Below the pieces are notes generated by a model, which searched no databases, was not told the origin of the DNA, and was given only the letters and a program-made list of their open reading frames with translations. Source: Streptomyces sp. TP-A0874 (lineage in GTDB: Bacteria > Actinomycetota > Actinomycetes > Streptomycetales > Streptomycetaceae). Taken from it: a DNA stretch of 64,000 bases. Positions 35,038 through 43,834 of the stretch are shown one piece after another (within the stretch, counting starts at the first letter, position 1; the number at the start of each line of letters is the position of its first letter). A program made the translations under genes and the position numbers. The DNA lies in assembly GCF_001748085.1 (NCBI RefSeq), contig NZ_BBZK01000010.1, positions 62,001 to 126,000 of the forward strand. Direction: 5' to 3'.

Positions 35038-35286
35038 CTACCCACCGTGCAGCCGCGTCCGATCGCACACCGGACCACCATCTTCCGCATCGCTGAACAC
35101 ACCCCCCAGCAGCAGCCCGCCGGCCAGCAGCAGCGTCACCGCGCCGGCTGCCCGCGGCCCCCAGCCCGCCAGGAACCGCCGCGACCAGCCGTCACCGGCG
35201 ACCAGCACCGGCTCGAACTCCGGCAACCGCCGGTTGGGGGGAGCCGACCGGACGGGGAGTGGTGGGGAGGAATGGGGGTCGGACAC
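35038..35286 (-). CDS. Small single-pass membrane protein, possibly a truncated N-terminus
   Basis: An 82-residue frame from GTG 35286 (AGGCGG 7 bases upstream). A P/R-rich cytoplasmic head (LPEFEPVLVAGDGWSRRFLA) is followed by one membrane helix (AAGAVTLLLAGGLLLGGVF) and a short outer tail. The layout resembles the N-terminus of SAF/CpaB-like membrane proteins found near mscL in streptomycetes, but no SAF domain follows. It may be a remnant or simply a small protein. Confidence 0.45.
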   Translation of the reverse strand: MSDPHSSPPLPVRSAPPNRRLPEFEPVLVAGDGWSRRFLAGWGPRAAGAVTLLLAGGLLLGGVFSDAEDGGPVCDRTRLHGG

Positions 35287-35328
35287 GCCATCACCGCCTG
35301 GAGAAGAACAGATTTGCCTGGGCGACAC

Positions 35329-35972
35329 CCAGGTTGCCGTCCATCAGTGCACCTCGCCGAAGGCTGTGGACAAGCGCCCGACTGTGGGTAAGTCCGTCAC
35401 TCGTTAGGGGGCGCGAGCGAGGAGTAGGCCCATAACGCGGCGTCAAAGTCCATAAGGCCGGCGCAGCGGACGCTGGGGTAGCTCATGGGCGTGAGCCAAG
35501 CAGAGCGCTGGTCTGTCGGCGAACGGTTTCCCGCCGAGGTACAGAGAGCGGGGTGGGCTTGGTCCCGGGTTTCCGCACACCGCGAGCCCGTGGGCCCAAT
35601 ACTCGTTCCTCTCGGGTTATACGTGCTGATGGACAGGCCGTCCAGAACGGCGGCCTGCCGATTCGGATGCGTGTTGGGTGACCCTGCCGTCGTAGTCATA
35701 CCTGCATGTCGCGGGTCGTTGACTCGTATGGCTCAGCCCCGCCTCGCAGGCGGTCAGGCGAACCGCCCCGCTGAGTAGCCAGCCTTCGGGGCAGGGACGG
35801 TACGGGCGTCGGCGGTAGACGTTGCGCAGTCCTGTCCATCGGAAAGCCGTGCGTCGCACCCGCACCAGGTCGCACAAGGAGGCGGTCGAAAAGGAGGGTG
35901 GGGCGTCTCAGTCGAGACTGCCAGACAGAGCCTCATGGGGCCGACGTAAGCGTCCTGCCTTCGGCGACCGTT
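35329..35972. other. Intergenic, no supported gene
   Basis: About 640 bases of more A/T-rich, non-coding-looking sequence at the left edge of an accessory insert. Short frames on both strands have neither ribosome sites nor streptomycete codon bias. No insertion sequence ends were recognised. Confidence 0.4.
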
Positions 35973-36710
35973 TCATCCGGTCCGCGGTACCCCGCACAGG
36001 GCGAGCAGGTCGTCCATCATGTTCTCAAACAGAGGCAGGTAGGTATCGAAGGATGAGGAGAGGTGCCCGTAGACGGCCATGCACAGCAGGCCGTAGATCT
36101 GACGCCAGCAGGCGAGCATGACCATGGCAACCCCCGCTGGATACTCGTGCTGCATGAGCCGCCCGTAGTGGGTTACCTGCTTCCGAAGCTGCGGCTCTAT
36201 GTCTTCGTCCGAGGGATAGGACAAGATTCCCCTGCGCCAAAGCTCGGCAAAGGTTTGACCGAACAGGCCACCCAGGTCCCGGATCAGCACATGGTCGACT
36301 TGGTGCCCCGAGGAGGCCAGGCGCGCGTAACCGGCACCCATGAGGAGGTCGAACTCGCCGGGGTTGGTGATCGACCAGTCCAGCACTGCACGGGTCGCCG
36401 CGTAGAGCTGGCCGCCGAAGTCCTCCGGGGCGGAAGCAGCCGCCGCCTTCGCCACGGCAGCGACCAGATCCTGGGTGACGGCCTCGTAGACGGCCAGGGT
36501 CAGATCCGCCTTCCCTCCCTTGAAATGCCGGTAGAGCGCGGGGGGTGTCACCCCCACGGATCGTGCGACCGCGGACAGGCTGAGAGCGTCGGCGCCCTGC
36601 GACGCGATGAGTCGGCGTGCCGCACCGATCGCGTCACGCCGCAGCTCCGCCTTCAACCGCTCGCGGCGGGACTGGTGCTGATCACGCTCCCCCTGGGGGG
36701 ACGGGCGCAT
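35973..36710 (-). CDS. TetR/AcrR family transcriptional regulator
   Basis: A 245-residue TetR regulator; ATG 36710 lies 5 bases after AGAGG. The DNA-binding region at about residues 20-70 reads LRRDAIGAARRLIASQGADA, then VARSVGVTPPALYRHFKGGK. The C-terminal ligand domain is of the WHG type (LDWSITNPGEFDLLMGAGYA, VMLACWRQIYGLLCMAVYGH). It sits alone in the accessory insert, divergent from the three-gene operon at 37443 across 730 bp; a regulatory link is possible but not shown. Confidence 0.88.
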   Translation of the reverse strand: MRPSPQGERDQHQSRRERLKAELRRDAIGAARRLIASQGADALSLSAVARSVGVTPPALYRHFKGGKADLTLAVYEAVTQDLVAAVAKAAAASAPEDFGGQLYAATRAVLDWSITNPGEFDLLMGAGYARLASSGHQVDHVLIRDLGGLFGQTFAELWRRGILSYPSDEDIEPQLRKQVTHYGRLMQHEYPAGVAMVMLACWRQIYGLLCMAVYGHLSSSFDTYLPLFENMMDDLLALCGVPRTG

Positions 36711-37442
36711 GGTCACCTCTCTGATGCTCCGACTTCATCCCTTTACCTTCAGGACCGGTACCGACCGTCGTGGAACCGCCCGCGTCTGGGTGTAGCAGGC
36801 CCAGCACATCACATGGCGAGGGGGCAGGCTGCGGGTGGTTTCCACCGCGCGCCGACCGCCTCCCAGCATCGCTGACAGTGACCGCAGCCCTGCCCGATTG
36901 CCCCAGACTGCTCATCGGGTCCGGGTACCCGGCCTGCTGCGGTGCTCTCGCATCGTCGAAGTGCCGTAGAGCGCCCCTGGTTGTGGCTCCGACCCTGCGA
37001 ACCACGTCCGCAACGGTTCCGCTGCTCCGGTTCTTCGCGACGGTGACCTCGCGGGTCCCGCCGGAACCGTTCGGAGTTGCTCCTTGAGCAACTCGTGCCG
37101 CGCCATCGCCGGATGGAGGCCGCCGGCGGCGAGTCGGTTGGACGTCTCGTCCACCTCCTCGTTTCATACGACCGGTCACCACACGGCCCGCTTCCGATGT
37201 GCCCTCCCCTGTTCCCCATGTCGAACTGCGCTGCCCACCCGGGGGGCGTGCAGTAGCGCTTGGCGGCGCGCACGACACCGCCTTCGCCAGGGGGCTTGCT
37301 TTGATCACGCGACTACTGGGTTAATGGTCTTCACTGTGGAAAGTGGCTTCGCTTTTAGGTGGCCGCTCGAGCATCTCGCGGTCGTGCCCGTCGATCGGCG
37401 GACAGCGGGTTCCGTCAACCATCACACCTGATCGGAATGGTG
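36711..37442. other. Intergenic between TetR gene and accessory operon
   Basis: About 730 bases without a credible gene. It contains a perfect 9-bp hairpin at 37074-37094 (GAGTTGCTC-ctt-GAGCAACTC). A weak promoter-like pair, TTGATC (37301-37306) and TAATGG (37322-37327), lies 15 bases apart upstream of the operon. Confidence 0.4.
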
Positions 37443-37886
37443 ATGAATCCTGAAACCCTGACGCTCTTACAGAACGGAGCGACGACCCTGGTGGGCCTCA
37501 TGGTGACCGATGCCTGGAAGCAAGTCCGGCAGCGGGCGGCCCGGATGCTCGGTGGCCGGGAGGGGGACGCCGGCTTCGAGTCCGCGCTCAGTCGGCTCGA
37601 CGAGTCTCGTACCGAGGTGCTCGTGGCTCGAGCGGAGGGCGATACGCAAGGTCTCGCCGATATCGAGGGCGAGTGGCGTAGACGGTTGCGCCGGTTGCTG
37701 GCCTCCAATCCGGCTGTCGCCGAGGAACTCAGATCGATCGTCGAGGAGTACGCCCCGGCCCTGCCGCCTGCCCAGGGCGGTGACTCCGTCAGGATCAGCG
37801 GGAGTTTTTACCACTCCCCCGTGATCGGCCAGGGCACTCAATACATCAACACCGTCCCGCTCCCGCCGCGCCAGGAGGGACCGTGA
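37443..37886 (+). CDS. Helical protein with C-terminal glycine/beta motif, first gene of accessory operon
   Basis: A 147-residue protein. The N-terminus MNPETLTLLQNGATTLVGLM followed by VTDAWKQVRQRA is an opening I recognise from many actinomycete proteins of unknown function. A helical region follows (FESALSRLDESRTEVLVARA, ADIEGEWRRRLRRLLASNP). It ends with VRISGSFYHSPVIGQGTQYI, the same pattern that begins the next gene product. ATG 37443 and an ATG two codons upstream are both possible. Its stop overlaps the next start as GTGA. Confidence 0.75.
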   Translation: MNPETLTLLQNGATTLVGLMVTDAWKQVRQRAARMLGGREGDAGFESALSRLDESRTEVLVARAEGDTQGLADIEGEWRRRLRRLLASNPAVAEELRSIVEEYAPALPPAQGGDSVRISGSFYHSPVIGQGTQYINTVPLPPRQEGP

Positions 37887-38608
37887 ATGCGGAGCACGTG
37901 TCGGTTGACGGCGTCTTCTCCGGGTCTAGCGTGCTGGGGCAGGGCGTACAGCACGTTCACCACACCTACCACCTTCATGCCCCACTTCCGGCAGTCCGCC
38001 CACAGGGCCCCGCGGCCCTCGCGTCTCGTGACTACGCGGCCGCCGCGGAGGCATTCCGCGCCCTGCTGCTGAAGCAGCCCGTCGATGCGTCGGCCCACTT
38101 CGGGCTGGCGCTCGCCCTCTTGGGCGGCCGGCATCCGTGTCGATGCAGTGTTCGGGTCCTGGAGCGTGTCACCGCGTCTCTGAGGAGCGCTGTCACCGCC
38201 GCCCCAGGCCACCGTGCCGCGCGTCTGGCCCTGCTGCTGATCCGGGATGCGGAGCTGAGCCGCTGGGGTCGTCAGCGCCGAAGGCTGACCCGGGAGGACC
38301 GGAGGCTCCTCACCAGGATCGCCCCGGCATCCGCCCGGGAACTGGCCACTCACATCCCGGCCGTGGAGAGCATTCTTTGGCAGGAACTGCAGAAGCGCGC
38401 GGCAGACGACACGGCGAGTAGCTCCGGACGCTCACGCCGTCACCGCTCCCTGACCGAACCGAAGTCCGGCGCGCCCTCCGGTGAGCCCGCCCGGTCGCCG
38501 GACGCCCGCCGTACGGCGACTGCTGGCGGTGCCGAGCCGTCCGCCACATCCAGGCCGCTGGCGCGCCGTCGTTCGGCGTCCCCCCGTGGTCGCAGGAGGA
38601 CGTCATGA
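37883..38608 (+). CDS. TPR-like protein with N-terminal glycine/beta motif, second gene of accessory operon
   Basis: A 241-residue protein starting at GTG 37883. Residues 5-25 (HVSVDGVFSGSSVLGQGVQH) carry the glycine-rich beta-like motif shared with the preceding gene. Residues about 45-150 look like two or three tetratricopeptide-type helix pairs (DYAAAAEAFRALLLKQPVDA, SAHFGLALALLGG, RAARLALLLIRDAEL). The last 75 residues are basic and disordered. It overlaps the next gene as ATGA. It was probably made as a partner of the first protein; no family is assigned. Confidence 0.75.
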   Translation: MNAEHVSVDGVFSGSSVLGQGVQHVHHTYHLHAPLPAVRPQGPAALASRDYAAAAEAFRALLLKQPVDASAHFGLALALLGGRHPCRCSVRVLERVTASLRSAVTAAPGHRAARLALLLIRDAELSRWGRQRRRLTREDRRLLTRIAPASARELATHIPAVESILWQELQKRAADDTASSSGRSRRHRSLTEPKSGAPSGEPARSPDARRTATAGGAEPSATSRPLARRRSASPRGRRRTS

Positions 38609-39717
38609 CGCCCGCGAGACTCGCGGCAGCCGAAGTGCGCAAGTACTTCGTGGACGCGCCCGATCCTGCCGTCCTCCACCAGGCGGAGGCCGGGCTTCGC
38701 GCCGCCGAGGAACTGCTCAGCCGCTCAAGCGATCTGTCTGCGATCCACAAGAGGCGGCAGACTGAGCGGGGGCTGTTCCTCGGAGGTGCCGGCCTGTGCC
38801 TCGTTCTCCTGATTCCCGCGTCAGGTGGATCGTTCATTCCGTTGGCGCTGTTGTCGCCCTTCCTGACCATGGGCTTCATCGCCCTGGTCGTCTGCGCTTT
38901 CGTGGTTCCCCAGAACAGAGCGCGACGGGCAGAGGAAGCGGCGCGGCAGTCGGTCTTGGCAGCCGAGTACGCGCGAGGGCAGTGGTCCGCCGTCCGGGAC
39001 GACTACTACCGGCAACTGAGCCTGGCCGAGCCCAAGCCCAGTGATAGCCAAATGGACTTGACTCTCATTCATGACATCGCCGGGCTGCGCTCCCGCGCCA
39101 TGCGGAGCCTGGCCCTGGTACCCCAGGACCTGGTGCGTCCGTCCCGCCCCGGCTCGCCGGACGATCTGGACTGGTCGCCGTTCAATTCAAACAATCCGCA
39201 GGACCCGTTCATCGTGTACGGCCCCGCTTACGGAGAGGGCTTTCCCGTGTCCTCGGCGATGGGAGCGGACGGCCGCCGACGCTACGGGCGCTACTCGATC
39301 ATGGTCATCTGCACCACTCGGTATCACCTGGCCGTGTACCGCTGCGTCCTGGACTTCTTCACTGGGCAGCTCAACAGCGAAAGCACGGTGGAGATGCATT
39401 ACCAGGACGTGGTCTCGGTGCGGACCCATTCCGACCCCGACTCGGGACGACGGATCATCGTGGAACCGCGCCCGTCACAGCGACACCTGTTCCCACCGGG
39501 CACCGAGCGCTACTTCGAGCTGGTGGTCTCCAGCGGGACCACGCTGCGTATGGTCACCGGCCTGAACAACCGGGAGGCCGCGGCTTTCCGCCGCAGCGGC
39601 GCGGAGGGGCTCGTGCACCAGGGCGGTGAGCCGGACTTTCAGGCTGTCGCTGACGCCGTACGCATGATGCTCCGAGAGAAGAAGGGCGGGGTGGACGGGC
39701 CCGAACTGGTCCCCTGA
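38605..39717 (+). CDS. Two-helix membrane protein with PH-like C-terminal domain, third gene of accessory operon
   Basis: A 370-residue protein. N-terminal helices (VRKYFVDAPDPAVLHQAEAG) resemble a coiled-coil adaptor. Two membrane helices lie at about residues 57-100 (GLFLGGAGLCLVLLIPASGG, LLSPFLTMGFIALVVCAFVV), followed by a cytoplasmic helical linker. A beta-rich C-terminal domain (YSIMVICTTRYHLAVYRCVL, VEMHYQDVVSVRTHSD, RYFELVVSSGTTLRMVTG) reads like a PH-type fold. ATG 38605 overlaps the preceding stop. It could be the membrane anchor or effector of the operon, which is inference. Confidence 0.75.
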   Translation: MTPARLAAAEVRKYFVDAPDPAVLHQAEAGLRAAEELLSRSSDLSAIHKRRQTERGLFLGGAGLCLVLLIPASGGSFIPLALLSPFLTMGFIALVVCAFVVPQNRARRAEEAARQSVLAAEYARGQWSAVRDDYYRQLSLAEPKPSDSQMDLTLIHDIAGLRSRAMRSLALVPQDLVRPSRPGSPDDLDWSPFNSNNPQDPFIVYGPAYGEGFPVSSAMGADGRRRYGRYSIMVICTTRYHLAVYRCVLDFFTGQLNSESTVEMHYQDVVSVRTHSDPDSGRRIIVEPRPSQRHLFPPGTERYFELVVSSGTTLRMVTGLNNREAAAFRRSGAEGLVHQGGEPDFQAVADAVRMMLREKKGGVDGPELVP

Positions 39718-39941
39718 GCTGGGCTCGCGGTGGGGAGCGGAACCGTGCCGTGGGGTATGCGATCCCGCACGGCACTTCGTGGGACACGACGGAAGGCCAG
39801 CTGGCGGCGGGAGGGCCCGCGCCCGCACCATCCGCCCGGCAACAGCAAACCGCCCACCCGGCAACAGCGAACCGCCCGCCAGGCGGCACACACCCCGGCG
39901 CGCCCCGCCCCTCGCCGGAGCAGGCCGCGCGGCGGCGGCGG

Positions 39942-40295
39942 TCAGGCCGCCGAAGTGCCGCCCGAGGAGGACGTGGAACCGGCCGAGGACGTCTTGGTCG
40001 GGGTGGAGGAGGAAGATCCCGAGGAGGAGCCGGAGTCGCTGCCCGAGGAGGAGCTGCCGGTGTCCGATCCACCGTTCGGCGTGGTGGTCTTCTTCGAGCC
40101 GTCACCGCTCGAGGACGAGCTGCGGCTGTCCGTCCGGTAGAAGCCGGAGCCCTTGAAGACGACACCGACCGCCGAGAACACCTTGCGCAGGCGCCCCGCA
40201 CAGCCGGGGCACTCGGTGAGCGCCTCGTCGGTGAACTTCTGCACCGCCTCAAGTGCTTCTCCGCACTCGGTGCACTGGTACTGATAGGTCGGCAC
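39942..40295 (-). CDS. FmdB family zinc ribbon protein
   Basis: A 117-residue protein. The first 50 residues are a FmdB-type zinc ribbon with paired CxxC knuckles (CTECG at about residues 8-12, CPGCAG at 29-34) and FSAVGVVFKGSGFYRTD. A low-complexity tail of about 60 S, G and T residues follows. The GTG at 40295 lies 6 bases after AGGAGG. Function in streptomycetes is undefined; the family is often annotated as a regulatory protein. Confidence 0.9.
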   Translation of the reverse strand: MPTYQYQCTECGEALEAVQKFTDEALTECPGCAGRLRKVFSAVGVVFKGSGFYRTDSRSSSSSGDGSKKTTTPNGGSDTGSSSSGSDSGSSSGSSSSTPTKTSSAGSTSSSGGTSAA

Positions 40296-40438
40296 TTGCT
40301 TCCTCCTGGCACTCTCATTGGGGGAGTGCTAACTCGGGTCCATCTTGCAGTATCCGGCGGGATCAGTCCACTGCGGCGGCCCGATGGTGATCCAGGCCAT
40401 CCGCCGCCAAGGCCGCCGCCACCGCCGCGGAGCCGCCC

Positions 40439-41872
40439 CTACCGGCGTCCGGCCTGCTCCCGGGTGCCCTGCTGGTCGGTGGCCCCCCGGCGCTCGTCGG
40501 CCCGGTGCTCGCCGGCCCGGTGCTCGCCGGCCCCATGGACGTCGGACCCGTGGTTGGAGTCAGCCCGCCCCGGACGGCCCGGCCCGGTCGCCACCGTGGT
40601 GCTCGTCGATCCGGTCGCCAGTCGGCCCCGTAGCGTCACCACCGTCACCAGCGCCAGCACCGTGCCGACCATCGGCACCAGGAAGCCGGCGCTCGCCCCG
40701 AAGCCGTCCACCAGCCTGCCGGCCACCGTGACCGCCGCAGCCTGCCCCAGCGCGACGGAGCCGGTCAGCCAGGTGAAGGCCTCCGTCCGGGCGCCTTCCG
40801 GAACCAGCGAGTCCACCAGCGAGAAGCCGGAGATCAGCGCCGGCGCGATGGCGAGCCCCACCAGCAGCCCGAGCAGTCCGAGCACCGGGATGGTGCCCGC
40901 CGCCCAGAGCGTGGAGGCGAGCAGCGCCAGCGCGGTGTACGCCACGATCAGCCGCCGCTGCGCCGAGACCCGCCAGGCGATGACGCCGCAGCCGATGCCA
41001 GCCAGCATGTTCCCGGCGGCGAAGACCCCGTAGAGCACGCCGGTCATCCCCGGCTCCCCGGCCTCCTGGGCGAAGGCGGTCAGTGAGACCTGCATCCCGC
41101 CGAAGACCGAGCCGATCCCGAGGAAGACCACTGCCAGCACCGGAACCCCGCGGGTGCCGAGGGCCGACGGGGGACGGCCCCCGCCCGCTCCACCGGATCC
41201 GGTGGTCTTCCGGCCGCGCCCGCGGCCCGCGGCGACCTGGGGCTGGGAGCGCCGCTGCGCCGCGAAGAGCAGACCGCCGAGGACGGTGAGCAGCCCCTCG
41301 GCGCCGAGCCCGGCCGCCGGATGGACGCCGGTGCACAGCGCGGTGGCCAGTACCGGCCCCACGACGAAGGTGAACTCGTCGGTCACCGACTCGAAAGCCG
41401 CCGCCGTCGACAGCAGCGGGGAGGGGGCTCCGGTCCGCCCGCCGTCCGGACCCGCCAGTCTCGCCGCCCACCGGGCGCGGACCATCGGGCTGATCTGCGG
41501 TACCGAGGCGCCGGCCGGGACAGCGGCGGCGAACAGCGCCCACAGCGGGGCGTCGGCCAGCGCGAGCGCAGCCAGCAGCCCGACGGCCGCCGCGTGCACG
41601 GGCGCCCCCGGCAGCAGGACCGCGGCCTGTCCGAACCGGTCCACCAGCCGGCCGGCGAGCGGGGCGAAGAGCGCCGTGGAGACGCCGGTCACGGCGGCGA
41701 CGGCGCCGGCCGAGCCGTAGGAGCCGGTGGTGTGGTCGACCAGCAGCACGATGCTGATGGTGAGCATGGCGAAGGGCTGCCGGGCGGCGAAGCCGGGCAG
41801 CACGAAGGACCACACACCGGGGGTGCGAAGCAGTTGCCCGTAGCCGGGCCGTTCAGTGACCGTGGACGCCAC
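40439..41872 (-). CDS. Major facilitator superfamily transporter
   Basis: A 477-residue permease with about 12 hydrophobic helices in two bundles around a long basic loop (RRSQPQVAAGRGRGRKTTGS). The MFS motif A loop between helices 2 and 3 reads GRLVDRFGQ. The C-terminal tail is hydrophilic with GEHRA repeats encoded by two 15-bp tandem copies at 40498-40527. The start is GTG 41872, 7 bases after GGAAAGG. Substrate unknown; drug efflux is a common role for this group. Confidence 0.87.
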   Translation of the reverse strand: MASTVTERPGYGQLLRTPGVWSFVLPGFAARQPFAMLTISIVLLVDHTTGSYGSAGAVAAVTGVSTALFAPLAGRLVDRFGQAAVLLPGAPVHAAAVGLLAALALADAPLWALFAAAVPAGASVPQISPMVRARWAARLAGPDGGRTGAPSPLLSTAAAFESVTDEFTFVVGPVLATALCTGVHPAAGLGAEGLLTVLGGLLFAAQRRSQPQVAAGRGRGRKTTGSGGAGGGRPPSALGTRGVPVLAVVFLGIGSVFGGMQVSLTAFAQEAGEPGMTGVLYGVFAAGNMLAGIGCGVIAWRVSAQRRLIVAYTALALLASTLWAAGTIPVLGLLGLLVGLAIAPALISGFSLVDSLVPEGARTEAFTWLTGSVALGQAAAVTVAGRLVDGFGASAGFLVPMVGTVLALVTVVTLRGRLATGSTSTTVATGPGRPGRADSNHGSDVHGAGEHRAGEHRADERRGATDQQGTREQAGRR

Positions 41873-42113
41873 GGCCGTGCCTTTCCGCCGCCTGGTAGCG
41901 CTCCGGCGGTCGTTTCCGCGGGGCGCCGAGAACTGTCCTCTCGCGCCGAACCGGGGTAGATACCGGGCCCGCGCATCCGGGGCCGCGGCCGCCGTACGGT
42001 CGCGCCAGCTCTGCTTCAGGCAGAGAGGTGGAGATGTCTTGCCGAAGACACTCTACCGGGAACCGGACCGAATGCCTCCGGCGGAACCCGGCCGTTCCGA
42101 AACCCCCTGCCGA

Positions 42114-43601
42114 TCAGCCGCTGGTGCCCAGCCAGCCGGCCAGCTTCCCGCTCTGGGCGATCGCCCGCAGCCGCTTCTCGACCGCCTCGCGCACCGGGTC
42201 GGTGGCCACCACCAGCAGTTCGTCGCCGTACCGCAGGACCGTGGTCGGCCCGGGGACGAAGCTCTGGCCGTCCCGTACCACCAGGGTCACCGCCGAGCCG
42301 GTGGGCAGCCGGAGTTCGCCGATCTCCACGCCGTTGATCCGGGAGCCGGGGGGAACGGAGACCGACAGCAGGTGCCCGTGGAGCCGCTCCAGCGGGGCGG
42401 ACTCGATGCCGAGGTCGGCCGGTTTCTCCTCCTCGCCGAGGCGCAGCCGGCGCGCGAGCCAGGGCAGGGTGGGGCCCTGCACGAGCGTGTAGACGATCAC
42501 CAGTACGAAGACGATGTTGAAGATCCGCCCGCTCCCCGGGACGTCGCCGACCATCGGGATCGTCGCCAGCACGATGGGGACCGCGCCGCGCAGCCCCGCC
42601 CAGGACATCAGGGCCTGCTCCCGCCAGTTCATCCGGAACGGCAGCAGGCTCACGACGACCTCCAACGGCCGGGCGACCAGCGTCAGCACCAGTCCCACGA
42701 TCACCGCGGGGCCGATGTCGTCGATGAGGTCGTGCGGGGTGACCAGCAGTCCGAGGAGGACGAACATGCCGATCTGGGCGATCCAGCCGAGTCCGTCGGC
42801 GAAGCCCCGGGTGGCCGGCCAGTGCGGGAGTTTGGCGTTGCCCAGGATGAGCGCCGCTAGGTAGACGGCGAGGAAGCCGCTGCCGTGGACTAGGGCCCCG
42901 GCCGCGTAGGCGGTCACCGCGATGGCCATCACCGCGATCGGGTAGAGCCCGGAGGCCGGCAGCGCGACCCGCCGCAGACCGTAGGCGCCGAGACAGCCCA
43001 CGGCCAGCCCGATGGCCGCGCCGATCGCCAACTCCAGGGCGATCTCACCGATCAGCACGTACCAGTGGCTCACCGGTCCGGCCGCGGAGAAGGCGACCAC
43101 CAGGATGACGACCGGGGCGTCGTTGAACCCCGACTCGGCCTCCAGCACCCCGGTGAGGCGCCGGGGCAGCGGCACCCGCCGGAGCACGGAGAAGACCGCG
43201 GCGGCGTCGGTCGAGGACACCACCGCGCCGATGATCAGCGACTGCCGCCAGTCCAGCCCGACGAGGTAGTGCCCGCCCGCCGCGGTGACCCCCACGCTCA
43301 CCGCGACACCGAGGGTGGACAGCACCGCGGCGGCCGGCAGCGCCGGCTTGATCTCCTCCCACTTGGTGCTCAGGCCGCCCTCCGCCAGGATCACCACCAG
43401 AGCGGCGTAGCCGATCACTTGGGTGAGCTCGACGTCGGTGAAGGCGACGCCGATGCCGTCCGAGCCGATGGCGACCCCGATCCCGAGGTAGATGAGCAGG
43501 CTCGGGAGGCCGCTCCGGGAGGAGAGCCGCACCGCACCGACCGCGGTGAGCAGCACGACGGAGCAGACCAGGAGCAGTTCGTTGAGATGCTGGACAGTCA
43601 G
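42114..43601 (-). CDS. Potassium/proton antiporter (CPA1, NhaP2-like) with TrkA_C domain
   Basis: A 12-13-helix cation/proton antiporter with a cytoplasmic RCK_C/TrkA_C regulatory domain at the end (SVSVPPGSRINGVEIGELRL, VVRDGQSFVPGPTTVLRYGD). The ion site motif SSTDAAAVFSVLR and the ESGFNDAPVVI stretch are conserved. Starting at GTG 43556 would cut off the first half of helix 1. Homologues I remember begin TVxHLNELLLVC, which is encoded upstream in frame. The only candidate start is CTG 43601, 8 bases after GAAAGG, so a CTG start is proposed. It exports K+ for pH or osmotic control. Confidence 0.85.
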   Translation of the reverse strand: MTVQHLNELLLVCSVVLLTAVGAVRLSSRSGLPSLLIYLGIGVAIGSDGIGVAFTDVELTQVIGYAALVVILAEGGLSTKWEEIKPALPAAAVLSTLGVAVSVGVTAAGGHYLVGLDWRQSLIIGAVVSSTDAAAVFSVLRRVPLPRRLTGVLEAESGFNDAPVVILVVAFSAAGPVSHWYVLIGEIALELAIGAAIGLAVGCLGAYGLRRVALPASGLYPIAVMAIAVTAYAAGALVHGSGFLAVYLAALILGNAKLPHWPATRGFADGLGWIAQIGMFVLLGLLVTPHDLIDDIGPAVIVGLVLTLVARPLEVVVSLLPFRMNWREQALMSWAGLRGAVPIVLATIPMVGDVPGSGRIFNIVFVLVIVYTLVQGPTLPWLARRLRLGEEEKPADLGIESAPLERLHGHLLSVSVPPGSRINGVEIGELRLPTGSAVTLVVRDGQSFVPGPTTVLRYGDELLVVATDPVREAVEKRLRAIAQSGKLAGWLGTSG

Positions 43602-43834
43602 GGGCCGGGCCTTTCTCGCGAATCGACCGGAACATTCCGCCTGGCCGACCAGAACTTCATTGCCTTACCTAATATTTTACGGGTTCTTGACGGCCTCCGG
43701 TTGCCGATCGGGTCAGCAGGTGCGGACGGACCGCCGTTCGGACTGTTGATGACGCGGTGTGAACCTCCCCCCGGCGCTCCGCCTATGGTTGCTCCAGCAC
43801 TCCGGACCACCCTTCTGCCCCTCGAAGGACAGCG

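Noticed and set aside
35397..35877. Several small frames at the left edge of the accessory insert
   Set aside because: None has a ribosome site, codon bias or recognisable motif.
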